A stretch of DNA of 64,000 bases from positions 51,885-115,884 of the forward strand of contig NZ_JACJOX010000023.1 of NCBI RefSeq assembly GCF_014695775.1, written 5' to 3'. Each line of letters starts with the position of its first letter. Position 1 is the stretch's first letter. Source of the DNA: Leptolyngbya sp. FACHB-60 (GTDB taxonomy: Bacteria; Cyanobacteriota; Cyanobacteriia; Phormidesmidales; Phormidesmidaceae). The position numbers were made by a program, and so were the translations under genes. Under the pieces are notes generated by a model. The model searched no databases. It had not been told where the DNA came from and was given only the letters and a program-made list of their open reading frames with translations. This document shows positions 16,360 to 25,888 of this stretch, one piece after another.

Positions 16360-18678
16360 CTACTCTCCTTGCCACTCCCGCTCCTCCAATTCCTTCTGAG
16401 GTAGCAGCAGCGTCGCTTCAATCTCTTGGCGAATAGTTTCGGTCACTTCACAGTTGCTGTTCAAACAATCCACCAGCAGCTGGTTGGCGTCGTAGTAGCG
16501 CTTTAGCACCTGCTCTTGCTCAGGGCTAAACCGCCAGGGGTGGTGAATATTGCGGTAGTCAATGATCGAACGTTTAATCTGCTCAACCCAGGCCGGGTAG
16601 CTGTCTTGCCACCAGGCTTGCAATCGCTCCTGGCTTTGGTGCGCGGCAGGCAGTTGATCCTTCAGCTGCTGAAGTGACTTATAAAATCCGGCATCGAGCA
16701 CCATGACCAAAATGTTGCTAAGTGCCTCACTACAGGCATGCACATGGGCAAAATCTTGGCTGCGGTCAACAGCAAACTCCACCAGCAGATTTTCTAAGGC
16801 GGCATCTAGAAAAATGCCCTGATCGAGGGTGCTAGCCAGGGCAAACTGATCGGCGGTGTGAGGGCTTTGGGCCATGGCCAGATAAAAGGCGCGGGTAGTA
16901 GCCAGCTTAGGCTCAGGGGGAACGGTCTGAGATTTTTGGCTGGCCCACATCAAAAAATCTTGCAGGTGGGGGTCTTGGGCCACCAGAGCGTCGATCTCCT
17001 GTTTCATCAGCTGCACCAGCGAGTCGGCGCTGCGCAGCATGGCAGCGGTGAGCAAAAACACCTCGTGCCAGTGGGGGTCGGTGATGTGGCTGACCAGTCC
17101 TCCTAGCGCCTGCTCCAGCGCCCGCAAGTTGTGGGTGGCAACGATTTTGCGCGCCGTTAGGTATTCTTGAAACGCCAGATACGAGAACGAGAAAATGCCC
17201 CGCGCCCGCTCGATCAGTAGCCCGTGCTGAGCCTCGATCGCCTTCAGCATGGCCTCGCTTTCGAGCTGGAGTTCTTCGGGTTCGAGAACGGTGCCTGGCA
17301 GGTTTTGCAGGTAGTCTTCGATGTAGTGCTCAATGGTGCGCTGCTCAAAAAAGTACTGCCCCTGCTCAAAGGTGACAGCGGCTAGCTGACTCAGCAGCTT
17401 CATTTTTTGGGGCAGCAAAAAGCCTCGATAAATACCGTCGCGCTCCACCCCCTTAGTCTCATCCCATTTGCCCAGCAGCAAGTCGAGACCTTGCTTGTAA
17501 AAGGCTGTGCGCTTGGTGGGGAACTGTCCTTCCCCCTGAAACACCCAGCAGGCCATGTGCAAAAATAGGGGCGTCACCACCAGCTGCCGAAATTGCCAGT
17601 TTTCGGGCAGATCCAGCTTTTGGACGAACTGGGCGGCCTGGGCCTGGGCCTGGGAAGTAGCGGTTTTACCCAAAGCGACAAACCACTTTTGGGCAAAGGT
17701 GGCAATCTGCGCCGGGCTAAAGGGGGCAATTTCTACATCGGTAAAGCCGTGCAGGGCCAGCTTTTGGGCCGCTGTACGGCACGACACCACGTACCGATTG
17801 CGGTGGTACTTGTCTGAAAATGTGCGAATCTCTCGAATAACGGCGTTGATATCCTGATTGAGCACCTCATCAATGCCGTCCATCAGCATCAGCACCCGCC
17901 CCTCGGTGAGCAGTGTTTCGAGCTGGGCTGGGTCGGCGAGGCCAGCGGTGAGCAGGGTTTGGTGAATGTAGCTGAATAGGCTAAAGTCACCCTGGCGTTT
18001 GGTCGCTTCGGCAAACTCCCGCAGCACGATAAATAGGGGCACTTGCTCGGGGGCAAACTCGCCCTGATTACACTGCACGGCCAGGTGCTGCAAAAAGGTG
18101 GTTTTGCCCACCCCCGGCTTGCCCAGCACCCGCAACTTGCCGTGGGTTTTAACCGCTTCTACACCAGAAATTTGGGGGTGGTCAACATCCCCTAGCCCCA
18201 CCCGGTCAAACTCGGTCGGGGCCAAATTGTTTAGCTCAGCAATCTCTAGCCACTGCTGGTTAGCCACGGCTTCAAGAATGTTGACCTCGACATAGATGTC
18301 GTCGATGTTGACTGGGTGGCCAATATCGAGCAGTTGCAGAATGCCGCACTGGTGCTGAATCGTGTCGTAGTGCTGCGATCGCACCTCCGCCACCAGTTCA
18401 TCCACTGTCAGCAGGCGCGGCTCCAGATCCTCCCCCGGTTCTAGAAAGTCGGCGGGCGGGTCGGCAGCAACCTCTCGCCAGTCGAGGTCTAAAATCTGGC
18501 AAACCTCCATAAACACCTGGCGATCTACCGGCTGCCCGGTAAAAAATCGCCAGACCGGCTGGCGGGTCTTGAGATTCACCTCTCCGGCTAAATTTTCTTG
18601 AGTCCACCCCTTGAGCGCAAACGCGCGCTTAGCTCGCTGAATACCAGCGGGCGAGGCCTTTAGCGATCGCTTGGCCAT
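16360..18678 (-). CDS. HTH-NACHT STAND NTPase (candidate antiphage NLR-like protein)
   Basis: 772 residues. The N-terminal ~70 residues look like a divergent XRE-type helix-turn-helix (GWTQENLAGEVNLKTRQPVWRF). A NACHT ATPase follows, with Walker A GKPGVGKTT (residues 186-194), a Walker B-like VLMLMDGIDEV, and RYVVSCRTAA as sensor. The region from about 340 is the winged-helix and helical part (IAPFSPAQIATFAQKWF; FSYLAFQEYLTARKIV is the usual NACHT end motif). A helical C-terminal domain of about 250 residues completes it. Bacterial NACHT proteins are related to animal NLRs and some block phage. It stands alone, with no partner effector beside it; the effector may be the HTH domain itself. Confidence 0.85.
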   Translation of the reverse strand: MAKRSLKASPAGIQRAKRAFALKGWTQENLAGEVNLKTRQPVWRFFTGQPVDRQVFMEVCQILDLDWREVAADPPADFLEPGEDLEPRLLTVDELVAEVRSQHYDTIQHQCGILQLLDIGHPVNIDDIYVEVNILEAVANQQWLEIAELNNLAPTEFDRVGLGDVDHPQISGVEAVKTHGKLRVLGKPGVGKTTFLQHLAVQCNQGEFAPEQVPLFIVLREFAEATKRQGDFSLFSYIHQTLLTAGLADPAQLETLLTEGRVLMLMDGIDEVLNQDINAVIREIRTFSDKYHRNRYVVSCRTAAQKLALHGFTDVEIAPFSPAQIATFAQKWFVALGKTATSQAQAQAAQFVQKLDLPENWQFRQLVVTPLFLHMACWVFQGEGQFPTKRTAFYKQGLDLLLGKWDETKGVERDGIYRGFLLPQKMKLLSQLAAVTFEQGQYFFEQRTIEHYIEDYLQNLPGTVLEPEELQLESEAMLKAIEAQHGLLIERARGIFSFSYLAFQEYLTARKIVATHNLRALEQALGGLVSHITDPHWHEVFLLTAAMLRSADSLVQLMKQEIDALVAQDPHLQDFLMWASQKSQTVPPEPKLATTRAFYLAMAQSPHTADQFALASTLDQGIFLDAALENLLVEFAVDRSQDFAHVHACSEALSNILVMVLDAGFYKSLQQLKDQLPAAHQSQERLQAWWQDSYPAWVEQIKRSIIDYRNIHHPWRFSPEQEQVLKRYYDANQLLVDCLNSNCEVTETIRQEIEATLLLPQKELEEREWQGE

Positions 18679-18990
18679 ACCGTAAAAAAAGTATCCTAAA
18701 TTGTGAATTTAAACGGAATAAAAAGCAGTTGTCGTATATGAAGCTATATGAAGTTAATAGTAGCGCCTTTTCCAGAACGACTAGGCGCAGCAACATCCCA
18801 TAGCAAATTTGAATCCCAAAACCTCGACCCCTCACCTCTTCCCTAGAGAAGCATTTATCGGTTCGCACGTTAAAAGTCGTGCTGCACAAACTAGTGTCTT
18901 CTTGCGCACAACTATGTCCGTTCTAGGCCTAACCCATCGACAGTTTCAAGAAAACTGCCCTGCGCATATCAAAGGTTGCAAACTGACTAT

Positions 18991-19029
18991 AAAAAAGCAG
19001 AGCTGATAAGATTATCGGCTCTGCTTTTT
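18991..19029 (-). terminator. Rho-independent terminator of tRNA-Val
   Basis: On the minus strand a stem built from AAAAAGCAGAGC and GCTCTGCTTTTT (arms 19018-19029 and 18992-19003) is followed by a T-run (CTTTTTTATAG). It lies 7 bp beyond the 3' end of tRNA-Val and is a classic intrinsic terminator. Confidence 0.85.
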
Positions 19030-19035
19030 CTTGTA

Positions 19036-19108
<73 letters not shown>

Positions 19109-19245
19109 GTGCTGCATTCGCAGTTTCATATCTTAGCAGAGGATAGGGGCTATTTTGCGCGATCGCCCCACAAATTTTCTCCAAACTCGCAGGCCTTCTC
19201 ACCGTCAAACCCACTCACTAAAAGTAGCCTCTGCTTTGTAGGTCC

Positions 19246-19509
19246 CTAACGCTTACCTTCAAAGTACTGATACCACACCCAGTTGCCCGTCACTGTCACC
19301 GCCAGAACGATGCTGCCCCCCACCCAGCCGAGGATAGGATTGTAGCCGCTACGGGCGAGATTAGTCATCCACAGGTGGGTGAGATCGCTGCCCATCAGCC
19401 CATCAGCGATCGCTGGAAAGAGATACATCAGAGCTGCTCCCACCAGCAGCCAACCCACCATGGAGACCAGGAGAAAGACCGTTTTTGCAGTTGATTGAGT
19501 GCCAATCAT
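19246..19509 (-). CDS. Small membrane protein of unknown function
   Basis: 87 residues with two predicted membrane helices (TVFLLVSMVGWLLVGAALMYLF, about 10-31, and ILGWVGGSIVLAVTVTGNW, about 59-77) and a charged end, YFEGKR. I recognise no family. It lies 15 bp downstream of the aminopeptidase gene on the same strand and is probably in the same transcript. Confidence 0.6.
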   Translation of the reverse strand: MIGTQSTAKTVFLLVSMVGWLLVGAALMYLFPAIADGLMGSDLTHLWMTNLARSGYNPILGWVGGSIVLAVTVTGNWVWYQYFEGKR

Positions 19510-19524
19510 AGTTTCACAAATTCC

Positions 19525-20835
19525 TCAACGTTCCATATCCTTTAGTGCTTTGGGCACCGCAGCGGTCAGAACCTCGCAGCCGGTTTCGTTCACCAGCACG
19601 TCGTCTTCGATGCGAATACCAATGCCCCGCCAGCGATCGTCGATCTGGGGCTGCCCTTCTACCGGTTCATAGGTGGGGGAAATGTAGATTCCGGGCTCGA
19701 CTGTGACCACGTTACCCACCTCAAAGGGCCGCCAGGTTTTATCGGGGTTGCGTAAAATACCTGTGTCGTGAACGTCTAACCCCAAAAAGTGGCCAGTGCC
19801 GTGCATAAAGAAGGCTTTGTGCTTCTTCTCTTCAATCAGGGTGTCCACGCTTCCTGCCAGCAAGCCCAGTTCCACCAGCCCCTCGGTAATGGTGCGGGTG
19901 GCGGCATCGTGGAACTCATTGAAGGGAGCACCGGGTTTAACGGCCGCGATCGCCCGCAGCTGCGCCTCCAGCACCAGCTCATACAAAATCCGCTGCTCAT
20001 CGCTAAAGCGCCCTCCCACCGGGAAGGTGCGGGTGATGTCGGCGTTGTAGTAGTCGTAGGCGCAGCCCGCGTCGATTAGCAACAGGTCACCCTCCTGCAT
20101 CTGGCAGTTGTTCTCGACGTAGTGCAGAATGCAGGCGTTTGCCCCCGAGGCCACAATCGACGTGTAAGCCGGCCCCATCGCCCCTTCTAGGCGAAAGATG
20201 TGCTCCATCTCGGCCTGAATTTCGTACTCAAATCGACCAGGGCGGGTAATGTCGCGGGCGTGGTTGTGGGCTTTGGCGGCGATCGCAATCGCCCTTCTCA
20301 GCAAATCCAGCTCTTCTGTCGACTTCACCCGCCGCAGGGTCTGCATCATCAGGGTGGCGTCTTCAATCGCCACCGGGCCGGTGCCGCGTTTGTAGTAGGT
20401 GGCCAGCAGCCGCTGCCAGTGGCGCATCACCTTGTCATTCAAGGCTTGGTCATGGCCAAAGTGGTAGTAGAGGCGAGCGGCCTTTTCCAAATACTTGGGC
20501 AAGTGCTCATCCAGTTCACCAATGGGGTAGACCTCATCGGCCCCAAAGCGCTCCTTGGCCAGATCTACCCCCACCCGGTAGCCCGACCAGGTTTCTTTTT
20601 CAGGATCCTTAGGCCGCACAAACAGCACAAACTTGTGCTCGTCGTGGTGGGGAGCCAGCACGGCCACCGCACCCGGCTCGTTAAACCCCGTCAGGTAGTA
20701 AAAATTGCTGTCCTGGCGAAAGGGGTAGTCTACGTCGTTGTGCATCACCGCCGGTGGGGCGCTGGCAAAAACGGCCGTGCCGCCACCAATGAGGTCCATT
20801 GCACGCTGACGACGGTGGGCGTAGGAGGAAGTCAT
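19525..20835 (-). CDS. pepP: Xaa-Pro aminopeptidase (aminopeptidase P)
   Basis: 436 residues, the usual length for bacterial aminopeptidase P. The N-terminal domain (about 1-170) precedes the pita-bread metalloprotease fold. Metal ligands are visible: Asp in LLIDAGCAYDYYNADITR (two Asp), His in FMHGTGHFLGLDVHD, Glu in VVTVEPGIY and Glu in IGIRIEDDV. It removes an N-terminal residue in front of proline, using two Mn ions, in the cytoplasm. A small membrane-protein gene follows 15 bp downstream. Confidence 0.9.
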   Translation of the reverse strand: MTSSYAHRRQRAMDLIGGGTAVFASAPPAVMHNDVDYPFRQDSNFYYLTGFNEPGAVAVLAPHHDEHKFVLFVRPKDPEKETWSGYRVGVDLAKERFGADEVYPIGELDEHLPKYLEKAARLYYHFGHDQALNDKVMRHWQRLLATYYKRGTGPVAIEDATLMMQTLRRVKSTEELDLLRRAIAIAAKAHNHARDITRPGRFEYEIQAEMEHIFRLEGAMGPAYTSIVASGANACILHYVENNCQMQEGDLLLIDAGCAYDYYNADITRTFPVGGRFSDEQRILYELVLEAQLRAIAAVKPGAPFNEFHDAATRTITEGLVELGLLAGSVDTLIEEKKHKAFFMHGTGHFLGLDVHDTGILRNPDKTWRPFEVGNVVTVEPGIYISPTYEPVEGQPQIDDRWRGIGIRIEDDVLVNETGCEVLTAAVPKALKDMER

Positions 20836-20963
20836 AGCGAAGGGAAATTGGGTTAGATGGTGGCGAGACGGGTTGCTTCTGTAAATGCTAAGAGATATTA
20901 GCGTTCACCGCAGAGATCCGTGCTTTGGGCCTGTGCTCTGGGCCTGTGCCTTGGAGGCAGAGG

Positions 20964-21731
20964 CTAAGCTCTGGGATATTGGTAAACCTGAATCCGCATT
21001 CCCTGGCTAGGCAGGTCGTTGGGGCGCAGGCTCAAAGAACCGTTGGTGGCCCGAGTCACTGGAGTGCCCTGCATCAGGCTTAAAAACTCATCCACAGGAG
21101 AAAGCTCGCAGCTTTCGCCAGCCACAGTTGTCAAATAGTGAGTCGGAATGGCAATTTTAGGCTTCAGCACCTGCACGGCCTGCACCGCCTCAGCAGGGGT
21201 GTAGGCTTTGGGGCCACCACCCACGGGCACGAGCATGATATCCGGGCGGCCCAGCAAGATCTGCTCCTCCACCCCCAGCGGTGCAGCGGCTCCGCCCATG
21301 TGGACAATGGTGACGCCACCTTGAGTCCACTTCCAGATGGTGTTATTGCCAAAGCGCCGCCCACCCTGGCGATCGTGGGGGGTAAGAATGCCTTGCACCC
21401 TCAGGTTTTCAAAGTCGTAGATGCCGGGGTCGGTGAGCACGCGGGGTTCGTTGGGTAGGTCATCCAGATAGCCTTCGTCAAACAGGCGGCTGCTAATCAT
21501 CACCAGATCGGCGGGCACGGCTGGGGAGGGGAAGCCGGCGGTGCAGCCAATGGGGCGAAAGGGGTTGACCAAAATGCGTCGCCCGCCGCCAGTAAAGAGA
21601 AAGGCTGTATGGCCTAGGCTGCGGATCGTAACACCTGTGCTTTGAGCCTGGGCTGCGGAGCCGACTAGCCCTAGCCCTAGGGTGGCCCCCAACCCTGCCC
21701 CTGCATAACCCAGTAGTTGTCGCCGTTTCAT
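20964..21731 (-). CDS. Exported MBL-fold metallo-hydrolase-like protein
   Basis: 255 residues. The N-terminus MKRRQLLGYAGAGLGATLG, with an RR pair and a hydrophobic stretch ending SAAQAQ, is a Tat-type signal peptide. The rest resembles UlaG-like metallo-beta-lactamase folds (LGHTAFLFTGGGRRILVNPF, VTIVHMGGAAAPLG, KIAIPTHYLTT). Some canonical metal ligands look changed: the usual THxHxDH region reads ISSRLFDEGYLDD. It may therefore be a non-catalytic or altered member. Substrate unknown; located outside the cytoplasmic membrane or in the lumen. Confidence 0.72.
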   Translation of the reverse strand: MKRRQLLGYAGAGLGATLGLGLVGSAAQAQSTGVTIRSLGHTAFLFTGGGRRILVNPFRPIGCTAGFPSPAVPADLVMISSRLFDEGYLDDLPNEPRVLTDPGIYDFENLRVQGILTPHDRQGGRRFGNNTIWKWTQGGVTIVHMGGAAAPLGVEEQILLGRPDIMLVPVGGGPKAYTPAEAVQAVQVLKPKIAIPTHYLTTVAGESCELSPVDEFLSLMQGTPVTRATNGSLSLRPNDLPSQGMRIQVYQYPRA

Positions 21732-22054
21732 TGCGCTCTTACTCCCACACAGTACGTATAGCTTTGGCTAGCCTAGTTTAGACCGCAAACCGCCAGTTTA
21801 TTGCCCCATTTTGAGCCAGCCATGGAACTGGACGTACCAATTTTGAATTGGCGATTCTAAAGCTGGTTATGCCCAGCCACCAATAGGGGACAAGCGCCAA
21901 GGGCGCAGCCCTGCCTACAAGGCCCCAAACACTGGGCAGTCCCCAGTCCAGTTGTGGACTGCAATGCACCGCCTATGGTATAGGGCAGCTCGATTAGAAT
22001 AGGCACGCCGTAGCAGGAGTTGGTGGGCAGTGCTCACCCTACATCAGCCCTGCG
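21732..22054. other. Intergenic region holding a dispersed palindromic repeat
   Basis: About 320 bp between two minus-strand genes. At 22021-22042 it holds one copy of the short dispersed palindrome described under the repeat entries. No gene is convincing. Confidence 0.5.
22021..22042. repeat. Dispersed short palindromic repeat, copy 1
   Basis: GGTGGGCAGTGCTCACC followed by CTAC. It is the same unit as at 56672 and 61145, with one change inside the palindrome. It lies directly before the 3' end of the CrtI-like gene. Confidence 0.6.
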
Positions 22055-23698
22055 CTATCGAACGCTTAGCTCGGGGCTGGCTTTACCGCTGACGACATCG
22101 TCCGCCACACCGTAGTCCTCGGCTACCAGCCGTGCCGTCATTTTGGCCGACATCATCACGCTGGGGGTACCCGCGCCGGGTTGGGTGCCAGCACCTACTA
22201 AGTAGAGGCCGTTGATGTCTTCGCTGCGGTTGTGAGGCCGGAAGAAGGCTGACTGCACCAGCAGGGGCTCAAGACCAAAGGCATTGCCCGCGTAGGCGTC
22301 AAGAGTATTTTCAAAGTAGTCGGGGGTGATGTAGCTGTGACACACCAGCCGCTCTCTCAGGTTGGGCAGGTAGCCGCGCTCGTCGAGAAAGTCAAAGACG
22401 ATGTCTTTGAGGCGATCGCCCATCTCGTTCCAGTCAATCCCAGACTTGTTGTTAGGCATCGGCAGCAAGGTGTAGGCGGCGTGATGTCCGGGCGGAGCCA
22501 AGGAGGGATCGGTCAGGCTGGGCAGGTGCAGGTACTGAGAGAAATCTTTGGGGAAAATCTTGCGGCCAAAGATATCTTTCAGCAACTCTTCGTAGCGGGG
22601 GCCAAGGATGATCGTGTGGTGGCGCAGTTTCTCGGTTTCGTTGCCGTCGGCCTTAAAGCCAAAGTAGATCACAAACACCGACATCGACTGCTGAGACAGC
22701 TTCACCCGCAGGTCGCTGTTCCAGAAGCGGTACTGGGGTTCGATCAGCTTGCCGTAGGTGGTGGCCCAATCGGCATTCGACACTACGACGTCGGCAGTCA
22801 TCGTCAAGCCGTCGCCCAGAGTGACACCCGTAGCTACCTTTTTGCCGTCCTTGCGGGTGACGTTGATTTTGCTGACCGGCGCGTTATATCTGATTTTGCC
22901 GCCCAGATCCTCAAACTTTTTCACGAAGCCCTGCACCAGTGCCCCCGTGCCACCCATAGCAAAGTGAATGCCCCAAGTCTTTTCGACGAAGTGGATCATG
23001 GCGTAGATGGCAGGCACCGACAGGGGGTTGCCGCCCACCAGCAGCGGCTCAAAGGTGAAGACCTGGCGCAGCTTGTCGCTCTTAAAGTAGCGGCTGCTAA
23101 AGCGAAACAGGTTGCGCACGGCGTCGAGCTTGAGCAGGTCGGGGGCCACCTTGAGCATGGTGCCGACATCGCCAAAGTGGGTGTAGCCTAGCTCTAAAAA
23201 GCCCCGTTCAAAGATGGCGCGTGACTGCTCATGGAAGCGCTCATAGCCCTCCAGGTCGCCGGGTTCGCCTAGCTCTAGAATTTGCCGACGGGTGTTGGCT
23301 TCGTCGCCGTCGTAGTCGAAGAATGTTCCGTCGTCGAAGTAGATGCGGTAGAAGGGCAGAATCGGAACGATCTGCACGTAGCGGCTGGTGTTGGGACCAC
23401 CCGAAACCCCTTCTTTGATGCGCTTATTCTCATCGACGATGGTGGAGGGGAAGTCTTCGGTGGTGAGGTCAGCGCGATCGCGCTCTAGCGAAAACAGCTC
23501 TTCGATAAAGTGAGGCACCGTGATCACCGTTGGCCCCATGTCGAAGGTAAAGCCCTGCTCGCGGCGCACGTAGGCCCGACCGCCAGGGGCATCTAGCGCC
23601 TCGACGATAGTGGTGTCAAACCCCAGACTTTGCAGGCGAATACCCATGGATAGCCCGCCGACCCCAGCCCCAATCACGATCGCCTGCTTCCGGCCCAT
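22055..23698 (-). CDS. CrtI-type phytoene desaturase family protein
   Basis: 547 residues. The FAD motif is [20 protein letters not shown] (residues 8-27), then [11 protein letters not shown] and [15 protein letters not shown]. The C-terminal signature is [20 protein letters not shown]. These belong to the bacterial CrtI/CrtN type, not to the plant-type CrtP/CrtQ or the isomerase CrtH used by most cyanobacteria. CrtI enzymes carry out several desaturations of phytoene; homologs also act on C30 substrates or as other carotenoid oxidases, so the exact reaction is uncertain. No phytoene synthase lies nearby, but crtO is in the same window. Confidence 0.85.
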   Translation of the reverse strand: MGRKQAIVIGAGVGGLSMGIRLQSLGFDTTIVEALDAPGGRAYVRREQGFTFDMGPTVITVPHFIEELFSLERDRADLTTEDFPSTIVDENKRIKEGVSGGPNTSRYVQIVPILPFYRIYFDDGTFFDYDGDEANTRRQILELGEPGDLEGYERFHEQSRAIFERGFLELGYTHFGDVGTMLKVAPDLLKLDAVRNLFRFSSRYFKSDKLRQVFTFEPLLVGGNPLSVPAIYAMIHFVEKTWGIHFAMGGTGALVQGFVKKFEDLGGKIRYNAPVSKINVTRKDGKKVATGVTLGDGLTMTADVVVSNADWATTYGKLIEPQYRFWNSDLRVKLSQQSMSVFVIYFGFKADGNETEKLRHHTIILGPRYEELLKDIFGRKIFPKDFSQYLHLPSLTDPSLAPPGHHAAYTLLPMPNNKSGIDWNEMGDRLKDIVFDFLDERGYLPNLRERLVCHSYITPDYFENTLDAYAGNAFGLEPLLVQSAFFRPHNRSEDINGLYLVGAGTQPGAGTPSVMMSAKMTARLVAEDYGVADDVVSGKASPELSVR

Positions 23699-23880
23699 GC
23701 TCGACTCCTGAGAGATCTGTTACAAACGTTAATAACTTGTCTGTATTCTACTACTGCTGGTCAACCTCGCGCTGCAAACAGGCGGGCCACCTCGCAAGCA
23801 AATCCCGGTAGCAGGTCTGAGGTAATTGTGTCTTGAGTTAAAAGGGGTAGGCTAAATGAGCTAACCTAAACGAGCCCGCC

Positions 23881-24486
23881 TTAAGCTGCAACAGGTACGG
23901 GCAGGGTCATCAAAAAGTTCCGCAGGATTTGCAGGCCTGACTCGGTGAGAATGCTCTCTGGGTGAAATTGTACCCCTTGCAGGTGCGGGTAGTCGCGGTG
24001 CTGCACGCCCATAATGGTGCCATCTTCGACCCAGGCGGTAATCTCAAGTGCCTCGGGGCAGGTGGGGCGATCGATCACTAGGCTGTGGTAGCGGGTAGCC
24101 TGAAACGGATTCTCTAGACCGGCAAAAACACCTTGGCCGGTGTGGAAGACGGGAGAGGTTTTGCCGTGCATGAGTTCGGCCGCTCGCACCACGTTGCCGC
24201 CAAACACCTGACCGATGCTCTGGTGGCCCAGACATACACCGAGGACAGGCACAGCGGGGCCAAGCTTTTCGATGATCTCCAGCGAAACTCCTGAGTCAGC
24301 AGGGGTGCCGGGGCCGGGGGAAATGACGATGCCGTCGGGATTGAGAGCCATGATCTCGTCCACGGTAATTTCGTCGTTGCGAAACACGCACAGGTCGCCC
24401 GCCACCGGTAGCTCAGCCCCCAGTTCACCCAGATATTGCACCAGGTTGTAGGTGAAGCTGTCGTAGTTGTCGATGACCAAAATCAT
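23881..24486 (-). CDS. trpG: Anthranilate/aminodeoxychorismate synthase glutaminase subunit
   Basis: 201 residues, class I glutamine amidotransferase. The catalytic triad is visible: Cys in [10 protein letters not shown] (about residue 83), and His and Glu in [30 protein letters not shown] is the family start. It supplies ammonia from glutamine to TrpE or PabB; many bacteria share one such protein between tryptophan and folate synthesis, so pabA is an equal name. It follows the diacylglycerol-kinase-like gene by 34 bp, in a minus-strand run with ybeY and the DUF3285 gene. Confidence 0.9.
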   Translation of the reverse strand: MILVIDNYDSFTYNLVQYLGELGAELPVAGDLCVFRNDEITVDEIMALNPDGIVISPGPGTPADSGVSLEIIEKLGPAVPVLGVCLGHQSIGQVFGGNVVRAAELMHGKTSPVFHTGQGVFAGLENPFQATRYHSLVIDRPTCPEALEITAWVEDGTIMGVQHRDYPHLQGVQFHPESILTESGLQILRNFLMTLPVPVAA

Positions 24487-24520
24487 GGGTGCAGGCAGAG
24501 TGGGGTTTAGAAAGCTGAGG

Positions 24521-24985
24521 CTAAAAAAACTGGGGTTGCAGAAGCTGCCACAGCGGCGGCAGCAGCAGGCAGGCAGCCACCGACACCGAGATCAGCGCTG
24601 AAATCAGCACGGCGGCGGCGGCGCAGTCTTTGGCGATCTTAGCGAGTTCGTGGTAGGTCTGCTCGACAGCGAGATCGACCACCGACTCTAAGGCGGTGTT
24701 GACTAGCTCCATGGTGAGCACAATGCCGCAGGTGAGGATGATGACCGCCACTTCTACTGGGGCAAGGCTGAGGGCGATCGCCAAACTCACCGCAAAGCTA
24801 CCTACCACCACGTGAATGCGAAAGTTACGCTGGGTGCGAAAGGCGTAAGACACTCCCTGCCAGGCATAGCTGAAGCTCACAAGCAGATTGGTGGCTACCT
24901 TCCAGGAGAGCGAGCGGTCTACCGGGCTGAGGTTAGCATCAGGCACCGACACCGCTGTCTCAGATTTTTCGCTATAGAGGGTCAT
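24521..24985 (-). CDS. dgkA: Diacylglycerol kinase family protein
   Basis: 154 residues with an N-terminal extension of about 30, then the small integral-membrane DgkA fold: [20 protein letters not shown], the active-site helix [16 protein letters not shown] and the conserved [11 protein letters not shown]. Members phosphorylate diacylglycerol or undecaprenol at the membrane; in this branch undecaprenol kinase is as likely. It lies between ybeY and trpG. Confidence 0.88.
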   Translation of the reverse strand: MTLYSEKSETAVSVPDANLSPVDRSLSWKVATNLLVSFSYAWQGVSYAFRTQRNFRIHVVVGSFAVSLAIALSLAPVEVAVIILTCGIVLTMELVNTALESVVDLAVEQTYHELAKIAKDCAAAAVLISALISVSVAACLLLPPLWQLLQPQFF

Positions 24986-25057
24986 AGATAACTACTTATA
25001 GAAGCCATTGGGCGATATGCCCCTATACCGTACCGTGGAGGACGAATCAGGGCTAAT

Positions 25058-25576
25058 CTAGCCTACTTCTTCAGACTTTAACCCAGCGGCGGTAAGCAAT
25101 TCGCTTTGTTTGTCCAGCATTTCTACCAGACTTGGGTCATCGGGGTGATCCCAGCCCAGCAGGTGCAAAAATCCGTGGGCGGCTAGCCAGGCCGTTTCCC
25201 AACGCAAAGAGTGGCCTGCTTCTATCGCTTGGCGAGCGGCGGTGTCTAGGGAAATAATAATGTCGCCCAAATAAAGGGGCTCTGTCGTTAAAATTTCGTC
25301 TATTTGAGGAAAATCGGTTTCGAGCGCGGCAAAGGAAAGTACGTCGGTGGGCTGGTCGAGCTGGCGAAACTGGTGGTTGAGGGCGGCGATCGCCCCATCG
25401 GTCGTGAGTTTGAGCGATAGCTCGTAGGCCCCAATGGGCGAGCCCTCCAGGGCCATCTGCTGGCCCCACTGGGTGAACCAAGTCTCCCACTCGTCGGCCG
25501 ATATCACCTCAGCCTCGGGATGCTCTGGATCTAGGGCCACCTCTAAGGTGGGCACAGGGAAAGTAGTTGCAACCAT
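25058..25576 (-). CDS. ybeY: Endoribonuclease YbeY
   Basis: 172 residues. The metal-binding motif HGFLHLLGWDHPDD near residue 135 is the HGxLHLxGYDH signature, and LNHQFRQLDQPTDVLSF is the second family block. YbeY is a zinc-dependent endoribonuclease for 16S rRNA 3'-end maturation and ribosome quality control. It starts 3 bp after the DUF3285 gene and belongs to the run DUF3285-ybeY-dgkA-trpG, an order I recall as common in cyanobacteria. Confidence 0.92.
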   Translation of the reverse strand: MVATTFPVPTLEVALDPEHPEAEVISADEWETWFTQWGQQMALEGSPIGAYELSLKLTTDGAIAALNHQFRQLDQPTDVLSFAALETDFPQIDEILTTEPLYLGDIIISLDTAARQAIEAGHSLRWETAWLAAHGFLHLLGWDHPDDPSLVEMLDKQSELLTAAGLKSEEVG

Positions 25577-25579
25577 AGG

Positions 25580-25774
25580 TTAACGGGTCAGGTAGGCTAG
25601 ACCCACCAGCAGGCTCAGCAGAGCAGTCACGGTCAGCGAGAAGTGAAACAGCGACTTGCCGCCCTTCTTCACCATGTTGCGCATGGCCAGTTTGACAAAA
25701 CTGGGGGGCGCTTCAGCAGGGGCTGAAGGCGAGGGCGTGGCAGTCGGGTCCAGGGTAGGCGGGTCTTGACTCAT
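25580..25774 (-). CDS. DUF3285 family protein
   Basis: 64 residues. A Pro/Ser/Ala-rich start is followed by SFVKLAMRNMVKKGGKSLFHF and one membrane helix (LTVTALLSLLVGLAYLT). This matches DUF3285, a cyanobacterial single-span protein family encoded before ybeY. Function unknown. It ends 3 bp before ybeY. Confidence 0.8.
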   Translation of the reverse strand: MSQDPPTLDPTATPSPSAPAEAPPSFVKLAMRNMVKKGGKSLFHFSLTVTALLSLLVGLAYLTR

Positions 25775-25888
25775 AAAAGATTGTCACAGTGCAGATAGTT
25801 TTAATGTACCGGGTTTTCTGGGCGGGTAGCGGGGGGCACTGTTGGCGGGCGCTCCGGTTACTGACTTCATCAGATTACGCCCCACGCC

